Positions 17,377 through 27,869 of a stretch of DNA of 64,000 nucleotides are shown piece by piece. Made by a program: the position numbers and the translations under genes. The stretch is from NCBI RefSeq assembly GCF_022026395.1, contig NZ_CP041767.1:2119501-2183500 (forward strand). Reading direction: 5' to 3'. Origin of the DNA: Brevibacillus brevis (GTDB taxonomy: Bacteria; Bacillota; Bacilli; Brevibacillales; Brevibacillaceae). Position 1 is the first letter of the stretch. Every line of letters starts with the position of its first letter. Under the pieces are notes generated by a model. It made no database searches. It was given only the letters and a program-made list of their open reading frames with translations, and had not been told where the DNA came from.

Positions 17377-17509
17377 TCTCCGTTTCTTTCTTTGTGTTCG
17401 CGGCTGTGTTGCCAAAGAAATCGTTTCATGCTTCCGCCACCTTTTACCACTTTATCACAGAGAAAGTTTGGATTCGAGAAAAAGGAGGCAAATGCCTGAT
17501 TCTCTTTGG

Positions 17510-17539
17510 TTGCTCTTTATATCATCGGTTTGTTATAAT
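17510..17539 (+). promoter_or_regulatory. Probable sigma-A promoter of lepA
   Basis: TTGCTC (17510-17515), 18 bases, then an extended -10 TGTTATAAT with TATAAT at 17534-17539. It lies 75 bases before lepA. Confidence 0.65.
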
Positions 17540-17613
17540 TACCGTTAGTGTATTTTTTGCGAGGCGCAATCTGAACGTTTGAATGGATTCGCGTGGGAGG
17601 GAACGAACAACAC

Positions 17614-19431
17614 ATGGATCGTCGTGAAAGACAAAAAAGGATACGAAATTTTTCCATCATCGCCCACATTGACCATGGAAAGTCGACGCTGGCAGACCGC
17701 ATTTTGGAGCTGACCGGTGCTTTGACTGCACGTGAGATGGAAGCCCAGTTTCTTGACACGATGGAGCTGGAAAAAGAGCGCGGGATTACAATTAAGCTGA
17801 ATGCCGTGCGTTTGAACTATAAAGCAGATGACGGTGAGGAATACATTCTCCACCTGATTGACACTCCTGGGCACGTCGACTTTACGTATGAAGTATCCCG
17901 CAGTTTGGCTGCCTGTGAAGGGGCTATTCTCGTCGTGGATGCGGCACAAGGGATCGAAGCCCAGACATTGGCTAACGTGTATTTAGCGTTGGACAGCAAT
18001 CTGGAGATCATTCCAGTTATTAACAAGATCGACCTGCCGAGCGCAGAGCCTGAGCGCGTGAAGCAAGAGGTTGAGGACGTGATCGGTCTGGATGCCAGCG
18101 ATGCGGTTTTGACTTCTGCCAAAGCGGGTATCGGGATTAAGGAAGTACTGGAAGCTGTTGTGCAAAAAGTACCTGCTCCAGAGGGAGATCCGGATGCACC
18201 TCTCCAAGCTTTGATTTTCGACTCCTATTTTGATGCGTATCGCGGCGTTATTGCCTCCATTCGTGTCATTAACGGAACCTTGAAAAAAGGTATGAAGATC
18301 AAGATGATGGCGACAGGCAAGTCGTTCGAGGTAACCGAAATCGGTACATCGACTCCACGCCAAACACAAGTAGAAGAATTAACGGTTGGAGATGTAGGCT
18401 ACGTAGCTGCTTCCATTAAAACAGTGGGAGACACCAGTGTGGGGGATACCATTACAGATGCAAATCGCCCTGCACCTGAACCGCTACCAGGTTATCGCAA
18501 AATCAACCCGATGGTTTTCTGCGGTTTGTACCCAATTGAAACGAACGAGTACAATGATTTGCGCGATGCATTGGAAAAGCTTCAGCTAAACGATGCGTCC
18601 TTGCAGTTTGAACCGGAGACTTCCCAAGCACTTGGCTTTGGTTTCCGTTGCGGTTTCTTGGGTCTTCTGCATATGGAGATCATTCAAGAGCGCATCGAAC
18701 GGGAATTCAACATTAACTTGATTACGACCGCGCCGAGCGTTATTTACCGCATTACCAAAACGAACGGCGAAGTATTCGAAATCGACAACCCGTCCAAAAT
18801 GCCGGAAGCGCAAAAGATCGAAATGGTCGAGGAGCCTTACGTTACGGCGACTGTTATGGTACCGAAAGAATACGTCGGTGATGTTATGCAGTTGTGCCAA
18901 GGTAAACGCGGTGAGTTTCTTGACATGCAGTATATGGGTGAGAACCGTGTGCAGCTGAAGTACGACATGCCTTTGTCGGAGATCGTTTACGATTTCTTTG
19001 ACATGCTGAAGTCGGGTACAAAAGGCTACGCATCCTTTGACTACGAGCTAGGTGGGTACAAAGCATCCAAGCTGGTGAAAATGGATATTCTCCTCAACGG
19101 CGAAGTGGTGGATGCTCTGTCGTTTATCGTTCACAAAGACACGGCTTATCCTCGTGGAAAAGTCATCTGCGAAAAGCTGAAGGAATTGATTCCGCGTCAG
19201 CAATTCGAGGTGCCGATTCAAGCGACTATCGGACACAAGGTTGTTGCTCGTGAAACGATCAGTGCGTTGCGTAAAAACGTTCTTGCTAAATGTTACGGCG
19301 GGGACATTTCGCGTAAACGTAAGCTGCTCGAAAAGCAAAAAGAAGGAAAGAAGCGCATGAAGTCTGTTGGTTCCGTAGAGGTACCGCAAGAAGCATTTAT
19401 GGCTGTATTGCGCATGGATGATAAGAAGTAG
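17614..19431 (+). CDS. lepA: Elongation factor 4 (back-translocating GTPase LepA)
   Basis: This 605-residue ribosomal GTPase catalyses back-translocation or remodelling of stalled ribosomes. It shows G1 AHIDHGKST, switch [11 protein letters not shown]4 NKIDLPSA, and the LepA-specific C-terminal domain with [26 protein letters not shown] precedes the ATG at 17614 by 11 bases; a GTG at 17593 overlaps the ribosome site. The length equals the family norm. lepA followed by hemW and hrcA is the conserved Bacilli order. Confidence 0.97.
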   Translation: MDRRERQKRIRNFSIIAHIDHGKSTLADRILELTGALTAREMEAQFLDTMELEKERGITIKLNAVRLNYKADDGEEYILHLIDTPGHVDFTYEVSRSLAACEGAILVVDAAQGIEAQTLANVYLALDSNLEIIPVINKIDLPSAEPERVKQEVEDVIGLDASDAVLTSAKAGIGIKEVLEAVVQKVPAPEGDPDAPLQALIFDSYFDAYRGVIASIRVINGTLKKGMKIKMMATGKSFEVTEIGTSTPRQTQVEELTVGDVGYVAASIKTVGDTSVGDTITDANRPAPEPLPGYRKINPMVFCGLYPIETNEYNDLRDALEKLQLNDASLQFEPETSQALGFGFRCGFLGLLHMEIIQERIEREFNINLITTAPSVIYRITKTNGEVFEIDNPSKMPEAQKIEMVEEPYVTATVMVPKEYVGDVMQLCQGKRGEFLDMQYMGENRVQLKYDMPLSEIVYDFFDMLKSGTKGYASFDYELGGYKASKLVKMDILLNGEVVDALSFIVHKDTAYPRGKVICEKLKELIPRQQFEVPIQATIGHKVVARETISALRKNVLAKCYGGDISRKRKLLEKQKEGKKRMKSVGSVEVPQEAFMAVLRMDDKK

Positions 19432-19455
19432 GCCTGACCTTGTGTCAGGTCTTTT
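19431..19455 (+). terminator. Intrinsic terminator after lepA
   Basis: GGCCTGAC (19431-19438) pairs with GTCAGGTC (19444-19451) around a five-base loop, followed by T residues. It overlaps the lepA stop by one base. Confidence 0.75.
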
Positions 19456-19470
19456 CCATTAAAAGCGGTG

Positions 19471-19634
19471 GTCAAAAAGTCGGCTTTTGATCACGAAGTA
19501 GAAAAGAAAGTTGATTCGGCGTCGAAACTGGCGTTCACCTTCGAAGTCCGGTGCTCATGTAGGTCCCCTACACTCCGCTCCTCCTTCTTCAGGTTCTCGC
19601 CACTTTCTCGGTGCTGAAAAGCCGATTTTTTGAC
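19471..19634. repeat. Tandem inverted-repeat element, copy 1
   Basis: This 164-bp unit is bounded by 18-base terminal inverted repeats with one mismatch: GTCAAAAAGTCGGCTTTT at 19471-19488 and AAAAGCCGATTTTTTGAC at 19617-19634. The interior has a small hairpin GTAG-GTCCC-CTAC and no coding potential. Copy 2 follows 181 bases later. The structure resembles a miniature inverted-repeat element or a structured RNA/DNA repeat; I do not recognise a named family. No transposase is nearby. Confidence 0.9.
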
Positions 19635-19651
19635 TTTTATTGAAAAAGGTT

Positions 19652-19816
19652 GTCAAAAAGTCGGCTTTTGATCACGAAGTCATTTATGAAAGTTGATTCG
19701 GCATCGAAACTGGCGTTCACCTTCGAAGTCCGGTGCTCATGTAGGCCCCCTACACTCCGCTCCTCCTTCTTCAGGTTCTCGCCATTTTCTCGGTGCTGAA
19801 AAGCCGATTTTTTGAC
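19652..19816. repeat. Tandem inverted-repeat element, copy 2
   Basis: This 165-bp second copy has the same terminal inverted repeats (19652-19669 and 19799-19816). It differs from copy 1 in a short variable stretch around base 30 of the unit and at three single positions outside it. The spacer TTTTATTGAAAAAGG after copy 1 is also repeated nearly exactly after copy 2 (one change), so the duplicated unit is about 181 bases. The two copies fill the space between the lepA terminator and the hemW ribosome site, and nothing else is seen there. Confidence 0.9.
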
Positions 19817-19868
19817 TTTTATTGAAATAGGCATTCCAAAAGTCGTTATTATTAGGAGGGAAAGGGAC

Positions 19869-21011
19869 ATGATGCCACAATCGGTTTACATTCACATTCC
19901 CTTTTGTACGAATAAATGTTACTACTGTGACTTCAACTCATTTGTAACGAACAATCCGCAGCTCATTTGGGATTACTTAGACGCATTGAAAAGCGAAATG
20001 GAGATCACCTTCAGTCAGCAGCCGATCGAGCAGGTGAAAACGATTTTTGTCGGCGGAGGGACACCTACGTTTCTCGATCATGCCCAAATGCGCGCGTTTT
20101 TGGAAATGGTACAAAAGCAATTGGGCAAGTACTTGGCGGATGATATCGAGTTTTCGATGGAAGCGAATCCGGGAACGACAGACGTGGAAAAGCTGCGGAT
20201 CATGCGTGAGCTGGGTGTCAATCGGCTGAGCTTTGGTGTGCAGTCCTTTGACGACGCGCTCCTAAAACGACTGGGACGAATCCATGACCAGGAAGCAGTG
20301 TATCGCAGTATCGACAATGCGAAAAAAGTAGGCTTCGACAACTTCAGCATCGACCTGATGTTTGGATTGCCGGATCAGACACTCGACATTTTCCGCCAAA
20401 CATTGGACAAGGCATTTGGGCTAGGCACCACCCATTTTTCTGCGTACAGTCTCAAGGTGGAAGAGAACACGCTGTTCCACACCCTTTACCAAAAGGATCA
20501 GCTGCCACTGCCATCTGAAGAGACGGAGCTCGAGATGTACATGGTATTAATAGAAGAGATGGAGCGGCATGGGTACAAGCAGTATGAAATCAGCAATTTT
20601 GCAAAACCGGGCTTTGAGAGCAAACATAATAAAACCTATTGGCTCAATCGTGAATACTATGGGTTGGGTGCAGGTGCCCACGGCTATGTGTGCGGCCACC
20701 GACACGTGAATGCAGGCCCGCTTGCGATTTACTTGCAGAAGTGCAAGGAAGGGCTGCCGCGTGTAGAACAATTCGAGGTACCGCGCGAGGATGCCATGGA
20801 GGAACAGATGATTTTGGGACTGCGGTTGAGAGAAGGAGTTGATCTTTCGGCGTTTGCTTCCCGTTTTGGCGCAACTGTTCATGATGTTTTTGGGACAATA
20901 ATAGAAGAAGAGGTAGCCAAAGGAATGCTGGAAGAACAGGACGGGTTTTTGAAGCTGACGAAGCAGGGGCTTCCGCTCGGAAATGAGGTATTTGCGCGCT
21001 TTCTCCGTTGA
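19869..21011 (+). CDS. hemW: Heme chaperone HemW (radical SAM, HemN family)
   Basis: The 380-residue radical SAM protein has the cluster motif C-x3-C-x2-C (CTNKCYYC, Cys13/17/20), GGGTPTFL and SMEANPGTTD. The N-terminal cysteine of coproporphyrinogen dehydrogenases is not seen, which favours HemW, a heme-trafficking protein. TAGGAGGG at 19853-19860 sets the ATG at 19869; an immediately following ATG is also possible. A longer frame from 19812 starts inside repeat copy 2 and is rejected. Conserved neighbours lepA and hrcA support the call. Confidence 0.93.
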   Translation: MMPQSVYIHIPFCTNKCYYCDFNSFVTNNPQLIWDYLDALKSEMEITFSQQPIEQVKTIFVGGGTPTFLDHAQMRAFLEMVQKQLGKYLADDIEFSMEANPGTTDVEKLRIMRELGVNRLSFGVQSFDDALLKRLGRIHDQEAVYRSIDNAKKVGFDNFSIDLMFGLPDQTLDIFRQTLDKAFGLGTTHFSAYSLKVEENTLFHTLYQKDQLPLPSEETELEMYMVLIEEMERHGYKQYEISNFAKPGFESKHNKTYWLNREYYGLGAGAHGYVCGHRHVNAGPLAIYLQKCKEGLPRVEQFEVPREDAMEEQMILGLRLREGVDLSAFASRFGATVHDVFGTIIEEEVAKGMLEEQDGFLKLTKQGLPLGNEVFARFLR

Positions 21012-21070
21012 GGATAAAGCGAAACTCGCGAAAAATGAGATTTTTTGTCTCTGGAACTAGCTCAAGTTCG

Positions 21071-21099
21071 TTGACAAATCCTTCTACTATTGATACCTT
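21071..21099 (+). promoter_or_regulatory. Sigma-A promoter of the hrcA operon
   Basis: TTGACA (21071-21076), a 17-base spacer and TACCTT (21094-21099). It lies just upstream of the CIRCE operator, so HrcA bound there would block initiation or early elongation. Confidence 0.7.
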
Positions 21100-21110
21100 A
21101 GTATATAGAT

Positions 21111-21137
21111 TTAGCACTCGATAAGCATGAGTGCTAA
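21111..21137 (+). promoter_or_regulatory. CIRCE operator (HrcA binding site)
   Basis: Perfect TTAGCACTC-N9-GAGTGCTAA inverted repeat, the universal CIRCE element. It controls hrcA-grpE-dnaK through the HrcA repressor, whose activity depends on GroEL in the known systems. Confidence 0.98.
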
Positions 21138-21164
21138 CAATCCAACAGGAGGCGAGCGACATCC

Positions 21165-22190
21165 ATGTTATCAGACCGTCAACAAATGATTTTAAATGCG
21201 ATTGTCGATAATTACATTCATTCTGCCGAACCTGTTGGCTCCCGAACCATTTCCAAACGGGACGACATCGGATTCTCTTCGGCAACGATCCGCAACGAGA
21301 TGTCTGACTTGGAGGAGCTGGGATACTTAGAACAGCCCCACACATCGGCCGGACGTGTTCCTTCTACAAAAGGATATCGCTTCTACGTCGATAACCTGAT
21401 TCAGCCTCATCTTTTGGAGGAAGCTGAGTTGGGTAAACTAAAACAGTTGTTTGCCGAACGTATTCTCCACGCAGAACAAGTGGTAGAGTACACCGCCCAA
21501 ATTCTCTCTCAGTTGACAAACTACACGGCGATTGTCTTGGGTCCAGAGATTTTTGAGCATCGGTTAAAACATATTCAAATCGTTCCTCTCAATGCTGAAC
21601 AGGCTGTCGCGATTGTGGTGACACATACCGGACGAGTGGAGAACAAGCTGATCGATCTTCCAGAAGGCATAGGAGCCGGGGAAATCGAGAGACTCGTCAA
21701 TCTGTTGAATGCAAAGCTGACCGACGTGCCGCTATGGCAGCTTCGGCAACGTCTTTATCAAGAGATCTCCGGTGAAATGCAACGTCATACCGAGCAGTAT
21801 GAAGAAATCCTTCAGCTCCTCAACAACTCGCTGACACAAGAAGAAGAACGGGTATACTTACGCGGTGCGACCAAGATCATGAACCAGCCGGAATTCCGAG
21901 ACGTGGATAAGGTCAAGGATATTCTCGAGCTATTAGAGCAGCACGATCAATTGATGAATGTGATCGGCATGCAAGGTGATGGTCTCACGGTACGCATCGG
22001 CCAGGAAAACCAGCTGGACGCGATTAAGCAATGCAGTATTATTACCACTTCTTATTCGCTTGGAGGCAAGCCGGTAGGAATGGTGGGGATACTTGGTCCG
22101 ACGCGGATGGAATACGGCAAGGTCATTACTGTGCTCAACCATTTGGCGGAAGGACTATCGCGCATGCTGACTTCGCAGTTTGAGAAATAA
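21165..22190 (+). CDS. hrcA: Heat-inducible transcription repressor HrcA
   Basis: The 341-residue repressor has an N-terminal winged helix (LSDRQQMILNAIVDNYIHSA, GSRTISKRDDIGFSSATIRN), followed by the conserved SAGRVPSTKGYRFYVD and the C-terminal GAF-like core (GILGPTRMEYGKVI). A good AGGAGGCGA ribosome site precedes it. It acts on the CIRCE site 28 bases upstream and so represses its own operon until heat stress. Confidence 0.98.
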   Translation: MLSDRQQMILNAIVDNYIHSAEPVGSRTISKRDDIGFSSATIRNEMSDLEELGYLEQPHTSAGRVPSTKGYRFYVDNLIQPHLLEEAELGKLKQLFAERILHAEQVVEYTAQILSQLTNYTAIVLGPEIFEHRLKHIQIVPLNAEQAVAIVVTHTGRVENKLIDLPEGIGAGEIERLVNLLNAKLTDVPLWQLRQRLYQEISGEMQRHTEQYEEILQLLNNSLTQEEERVYLRGATKIMNQPEFRDVDKVKDILELLEQHDQLMNVIGMQGDGLTVRIGQENQLDAIKQCSIITTSYSLGGKPVGMVGILGPTRMEYGKVITVLNHLAEGLSRMLTSQFEK

Positions 22191-22248
22191 ATGGAGTGAA
22201 TGGCTAAACAGTCTTTTGACTGGGGAAAGCCGCCAGGAGGTAGTGACG

Positions 22249-22791
22249 TTGAGCGAGGAAAAAGTAACGCAAGACCCGACTCTCGAGGAAGAACAAGTAG
22301 CAAAGGATGCAGACCAAGCGGAAGCAACCGAGATGAACTGGGAGCAAGAGGCTGCTCACTGGAAGGCTCAGGCTGAGGATCACCAAAACCGCATGCTGCG
22401 CGCCATGGCTGATATGGATAACCTCCGTCGCCGTGTTCGCAAAGAGCAGGAAGATCTGGCGAAGTACGCTTCACTTAAAATCGTGGAAGAGCTTCTGCCA
22501 GTTCTCGATAACTTCGAGCGAGCACTTGCCGCTGACAAGGAATCCATGACAGTAGACTCTCTTTTAGAGGGGGTAAACATGGTATATCGTCAGATGGTCC
22601 AAGTTTTCGATAAAGAAGGCTTGGCTGCAATCGAAGCACAAGGAAAACCATTTGACCCACACATCCACCAGGCGGTTATGCAAACACAAAACCCTGAGTT
22701 TGAATCAGGCGTTGTGGTAGCCGAGCTGCAAAAAGGATATATGTTCAAAGACCGCGTCGTTCGTCCGGCGATGGTTCAAGTGAACGAGTAA
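22249..22791 (+). CDS. grpE: Nucleotide exchange factor GrpE, TTG start
   Basis: The 180-residue DnaK cochaperone has an acidic N-terminus, a long helix (ENRMLRAMADMDNLRRRVRK pattern), DNFERAL, then the C-terminal beta wing (PFDPHIHQAV, GYMFKDRVVRPAMVQV). The open frame starts at 22180 inside hrcA, but AGGAGG at 22235-22240 lies 8 bases before the in-frame TTG at 22249. An in-frame GTG at 22243 is too close to the ribosome site. The TTG gives a normal family length. Confidence 0.93.
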   Translation: MSEEKVTQDPTLEEEQVAKDADQAEATEMNWEQEAAHWKAQAEDHQNRMLRAMADMDNLRRRVRKEQEDLAKYASLKIVEELLPVLDNFERALAADKESMTVDSLLEGVNMVYRQMVQVFDKEGLAAIEAQGKPFDPHIHQAVMQTQNPEFESGVVVAELQKGYMFKDRVVRPAMVQVNE

Positions 22792-22821
22792 TTTCAAAAA
22801 ACGTAAATTCACTAGACGTAA

Positions 22822-24672
<1,851 letters not shown>

Positions 24673-24730
24673 CACGCTGGAATTGTGAGGGGAGAGATTT
24701 CTTCCCTCACTTCCCACGATGTGACCCATG

Positions 24731-24768
24731 AAAGTCAAAGTCACGGAATGCTGACTTTGACTTTTTTT
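24731..24768 (+). terminator. Intrinsic terminator between dnaK and dnaJ
   Basis: AAAGTCAAAGTCA (24731-24743) pairs perfectly with TGACTTTGACTTT (24752-24764), followed by T-rich sequence. It is a strong stop or attenuator that should lower dnaJ relative to dnaK; a separate dnaJ promoter was not clearly found, though TATGAT lies at 24785. Confidence 0.85.
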
Positions 24769-24822
24769 CAAGTCTGTCACATGCTATGATAACAGTTGAC
24801 TGTCATGGGAGTGATGTAGGAG

Positions 24823-25950
24823 ATGAAACGTGATTTATACGAGGTTCTGGGCGTAGCAAAGGATGCGGACGCTGATGAAATCAAAAAAGCGTATCGCAAA
24901 CTGGCACGTCAGTACCATCCCGATGTAAATAAAGAGGCTGACGCGGAAGAAAAGTTCAAAGAAGTTAAGGATGCGTACGACATCCTGTCCGAGCCACAAA
25001 AACGTGCGCAATATGACCGTTTTGGTCATCAAGATCCGAATCAGGGCTTCGGTGGCGGAGGTTTTGATGGATCAGGCATGGGCGGCTTCGGAGATATTTT
25101 TGATATGTTCTTCGGTGGTGGCGGCAGACGTTCGAATCCAAATGCACCTCGCAAAGGATCTGATCTGCAATTTGGCCTTAGCATTGACTTTATCGACGCG
25201 ATTTTTGGAAAAGAAACGGACGTGGAAATTCCAAAAGAAGCAGAATGTGATACATGCCTTGGTTCCGGTGCAAAGCCTGGTTCCGGTGTCGATACTTGTA
25301 AGACTTGTAATGGTACAGGACAACAAGAAGTGGTGGCGAACACGCCATTCGGTCGAATCGTCAATCGCCGTGTTTGCTCGACTTGCGAAGGCAAAGGGAA
25401 AGTTGTCAAAGAAAAATGTTCAACTTGCCGTGGAAGTGGACGTGTCAAGGTACGCCGCAAAATTCATCTCAACATCCCAGCAGGTGTGGATGATGGAGCA
25501 CAATTGCGCGTAACAGGCGAAGGTGAACCGGGAGCAAACGGTGGACCTCCTGGAGATTTGTACGTCGTTTTGCGCGTGAAGAGTCATGAGTTTTTTGAGC
25601 GAGAAGGAAATGATATTTACTGCGAGGTTCCGCTTACTTACGCACAGGCAGCACTTGGAGATGAGATCGAAGTGCCGACTGTCGATGGTCGCGTGAAGTT
25701 GAAGATCCCGGCGGGTACCCAAACAGAAACATTCTTCCGCTTGCGTGGAAAAGGTGTTCCGCATTTGCGTGGAAACGGCCGCGGTGATCAGCATGTGAAA
25801 GTGCGCGTCATTACGCCGACCAAGCTGAGCGATAAACAAAAGGAATTGTTGCGTGAGCTCGCCGAACTGTCTGGAGAAAAGCCAGGACAGCATGGAGGAG
25901 AAGACGAAAGCTTTTTCGAAAAAATGAAACGGGCATTCCGCGGCGAGTAA
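24823..25950 (+). CDS. dnaJ: Chaperone protein DnaJ (Hsp40)
   Basis: This 375-residue type I Hsp40 has a J domain with the HPD triad (ARQYHPDVN), a Gly/Phe-rich linker (residues about 75-105), four C-x2-C-x-G-x-G zinc repeats ([36 protein letters not shown]) and the C-terminal peptide-binding domains. An in-frame stop just upstream fixes the ATG at 24823. GGGAGTGA about 9 bases before it is the likely ribosome site, because the nearer AGGAG touches the ATG. Confidence 0.98.
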   Translation: MKRDLYEVLGVAKDADADEIKKAYRKLARQYHPDVNKEADAEEKFKEVKDAYDILSEPQKRAQYDRFGHQDPNQGFGGGGFDGSGMGGFGDIFDMFFGGGGRRSNPNAPRKGSDLQFGLSIDFIDAIFGKETDVEIPKEAECDTCLGSGAKPGSGVDTCKTCNGTGQQEVVANTPFGRIVNRRVCSTCEGKGKVVKEKCSTCRGSGRVKVRRKIHLNIPAGVDDGAQLRVTGEGEPGANGGPPGDLYVVLRVKSHEFFEREGNDIYCEVPLTYAQAALGDEIEVPTVDGRVKLKIPAGTQTETFFRLRGKGVPHLRGNGRGDQHVKVRVITPTKLSDKQKELLRELAELSGEKPGQHGGEDESFFEKMKRAFRGE

Positions 25951-26049
25951 TCCGTCGCGGTTTTGTCCGCTTTTTGCCTAAAGTTTCATGTAGCGAAGTC
26001 GATTAAATGAAAAGCCCGAATGGGAGCTTATGTGGGGAGTGGTAGATTC

Positions 26050-26991
26050 GTGAAATGGTCAGAAATCAGTATCCATACTACAGCGGAGGCTACGGAGGCG
26101 GTGTCAAGCCTCTTGTATGAATTGGGTGCAAATGGTGTCGTAATTGAAGACCCGGAGGTGCTCTATCGTGAGTGGGATACCCCTTTTGGCGAAATCTACC
26201 AGCTTTCTCCTGATGATTTTCCGGCCGAGGGCGTATTCGTTAAAGCATACCTGCCGGTTGACAGCAGCGAACTGCTAGACGTTGTAGAAGAGCTAAAAGA
26301 GCAATTGGCGCAGTTGATCGAGTACGGTTTGGACATCGGCAAGGCATCGATTGCTGTAAACGATGTCCATGAAGATGAATGGGCCCACGCCTGGAAAAAA
26401 TACTACAAACCGGTTCATGTGTCTGAACGCATGACCATCAAACCAGTATGGGAAGAATACGTGCCAAAGCATCCAGATGAGATCATTATTGAGATGGACC
26501 CAGGCATGGCTTTTGGAACAGGTACACATCCGACGACCATTCTTTGTCTGCGTGCACTTGAGAAGTATCTTACCAAAGGCGATCAGGTGTATGATGTTGG
26601 GACAGGCACAGCTATTTTGAGTATTGCTGCCATCAAGCTCGGAGCAAAAGATGTGCTGGCGATGGATTTGGATGAAGTAGCCGTTCGTTCTGCGCAGGCC
26701 AATACCGAACTGAATGGTGTGCACGAGCATATTAATGTGAGACAAAACAACTTGCTTGACGGCATCGAGGAGCAGGTAGAAGTGGTCGTGGCCAACATTT
26801 TGGCAGAGGTCATCGTGCGTTTCACCGACGATGTATTTCGCGTGTTGAAGCCAGGTGGAACCTTCATCTCGTCGGGTATTATTGCTGCACGCGAAGCGGA
26901 TGTGAAAGCGGCGTTGGCGGCTTCAGGCCTTGAGGTCGTGGAAACCATTTTCATCGATGACTGGGTAGCAATTGTAGCAAAAAAACGATAG
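26050..26991 (+). CDS. prmA: Ribosomal protein L11 methyltransferase
   Basis: The 313-residue enzyme trimethylates L11. It has an N-terminal ferredoxin-like domain (WSEISIHTTAEATEAVSSLL) and a C-terminal SAM domain (FGTGTHPTT, VYDVGTGTAILSIAAIKLGA, VVANILAEV). The normal DVGCGSG motif reads DVGTGTA. GGGGAG near 26035 fits the GTG at 26050; an upstream frame from 26020 gives an unusual 10-residue extension. Position after dnaJ and before rsmE is conserved. Confidence 0.95.
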   Translation: MKWSEISIHTTAEATEAVSSLLYELGANGVVIEDPEVLYREWDTPFGEIYQLSPDDFPAEGVFVKAYLPVDSSELLDVVEELKEQLAQLIEYGLDIGKASIAVNDVHEDEWAHAWKKYYKPVHVSERMTIKPVWEEYVPKHPDEIIIEMDPGMAFGTGTHPTTILCLRALEKYLTKGDQVYDVGTGTAILSIAAIKLGAKDVLAMDLDEVAVRSAQANTELNGVHEHINVRQNNLLDGIEEQVEVVVANILAEVIVRFTDDVFRVLKPGGTFISSGIIAAREADVKAALAASGLEVVETIFIDDWVAIVAKKR

Positions 26992-27009
26992 AATAGTGGG
27001 GTTGGCGAG

Positions 27010-27762
27010 ATGCAACGATATTTTGTCGAGCCACATTCCTTTACTGAGAATGAGCTAACGATTGTCGGAGACGATGTACACCATATCGTAAATGTAATGC
27101 GTGCTCGGGAAGGCGAAGAAATCATTGTTTCTGATGGAGCGGGCAGGTCTGCAAGAGCCAAGCTGGTCTATCTTTCTGCCAAGGAAGTACGGGCAGAAGT
27201 AGTGGAAATGCTTCAAGAAGAACGAGAATTGCCGATCCGGGTCACAATTGGTCAGGGGCTTCCAAAAGGCGAGAAGCTGGAGTGGATTTTGCAAAAGGGG
27301 ACGGAACTTGGGGCGTACTCCTTTTTCCCGTTTTCTTCTGAGCGAACCATTGTAAAGCTAGACGCCAAAAAAGAAGCGAAAAAACTGGAGCGTTGGCGCA
27401 AAATTGTCAAGGAGGCTGCTGAACAGTCTCATCGTGCTGTTTTGCCAGAACTTTTATCTCCTGTTTCATTTCGTGAGATACTTGAAGCTGGCCAATCGTA
27501 TACGCATTGCGCAATTGCCTATGAAAAAGAAGGCAGTACCACGATTCATCACGTGCTAGAAGAGATGACTGCGGGAGATTCACTTCTCGTCCTCGTTGGA
27601 CCGGAGGGAGGCTTCTCTCCAGAGGAAGTGGCTCAGGCAGAGAGCAAAGGGTTCCTGACGGTTTCCCTCGGCCCGCGTATTTTGCGCACGGAAACAGCAA
27701 GCCAGTACGTCTTGGCCTGCGCTTCCTATCAATTTGAACGAAAGGCTTCATCACTTCGCTAA
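27010..27762 (+). CDS. rsmE: 16S rRNA m3U1498 methyltransferase
   Basis: The 250-residue SPOUT methyltransferase has an N-terminal PUA-like part (MQRYFVEPHSF, DDVHHIVNVMRAREGE) and the knot-forming C-terminal part (LVGPEGGFSPEEV, SLGPRILRTETA). It methylates U1498 of 16S rRNA in the known family. It follows prmA closely, in the conserved order. Confidence 0.96.
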   Translation: MQRYFVEPHSFTENELTIVGDDVHHIVNVMRAREGEEIIVSDGAGRSARAKLVYLSAKEVRAEVVEMLQEERELPIRVTIGQGLPKGEKLEWILQKGTELGAYSFFPFSSERTIVKLDAKKEAKKLERWRKIVKEAAEQSHRAVLPELLSPVSFREILEAGQSYTHCAIAYEKEGSTTIHHVLEEMTAGDSLLVLVGPEGGFSPEEVAQAESKGFLTVSLGPRILRTETASQYVLACASYQFERKASSLR

Positions 27763-27773
27763 GGATGAGCAGG

Positions 27774-27850
27774 AACGAAACGGTTATGATCGTTTCGTTG
27801 ACCGCAAGCGGTCGCATCCACTTTTATGAAAAACGTTGAGACGTTTTTCA
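27774..27850 (+). other. Three consecutive perfect hairpins between rsmE and mtaB
   Basis: Hairpin 1: AACGAAACG (27774-27782) with CGTTTCGTT (27791-27799). Hairpin 2: GACCG with CGGTC (27800-27813, loop CAAG). Hairpin 3: TGAAAAACGT with ACGTTTTTCA (27827-27850, loop TGAG). None is followed by a clear T run on the plus strand. They may be a processing site, 5' stabiliser or weak terminator ahead of mtaB. Function unknown. Confidence 0.6.
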
Positions 27851-27869
27851 CGGAAAAGGAGGAATGGCA

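Noticed and set aside
19471-19831. Tandem repeats considered as a CRISPR array
   Set aside because: Only two long units of about 165 bases with terminal inverted repeats; no short direct repeats with unique spacers and no cas genes.
27857-27866. ATG at 27864 as start of mtaB
   Set aside because: It is one base from AAAGGAGG; the ATG two codons later has normal spacing.
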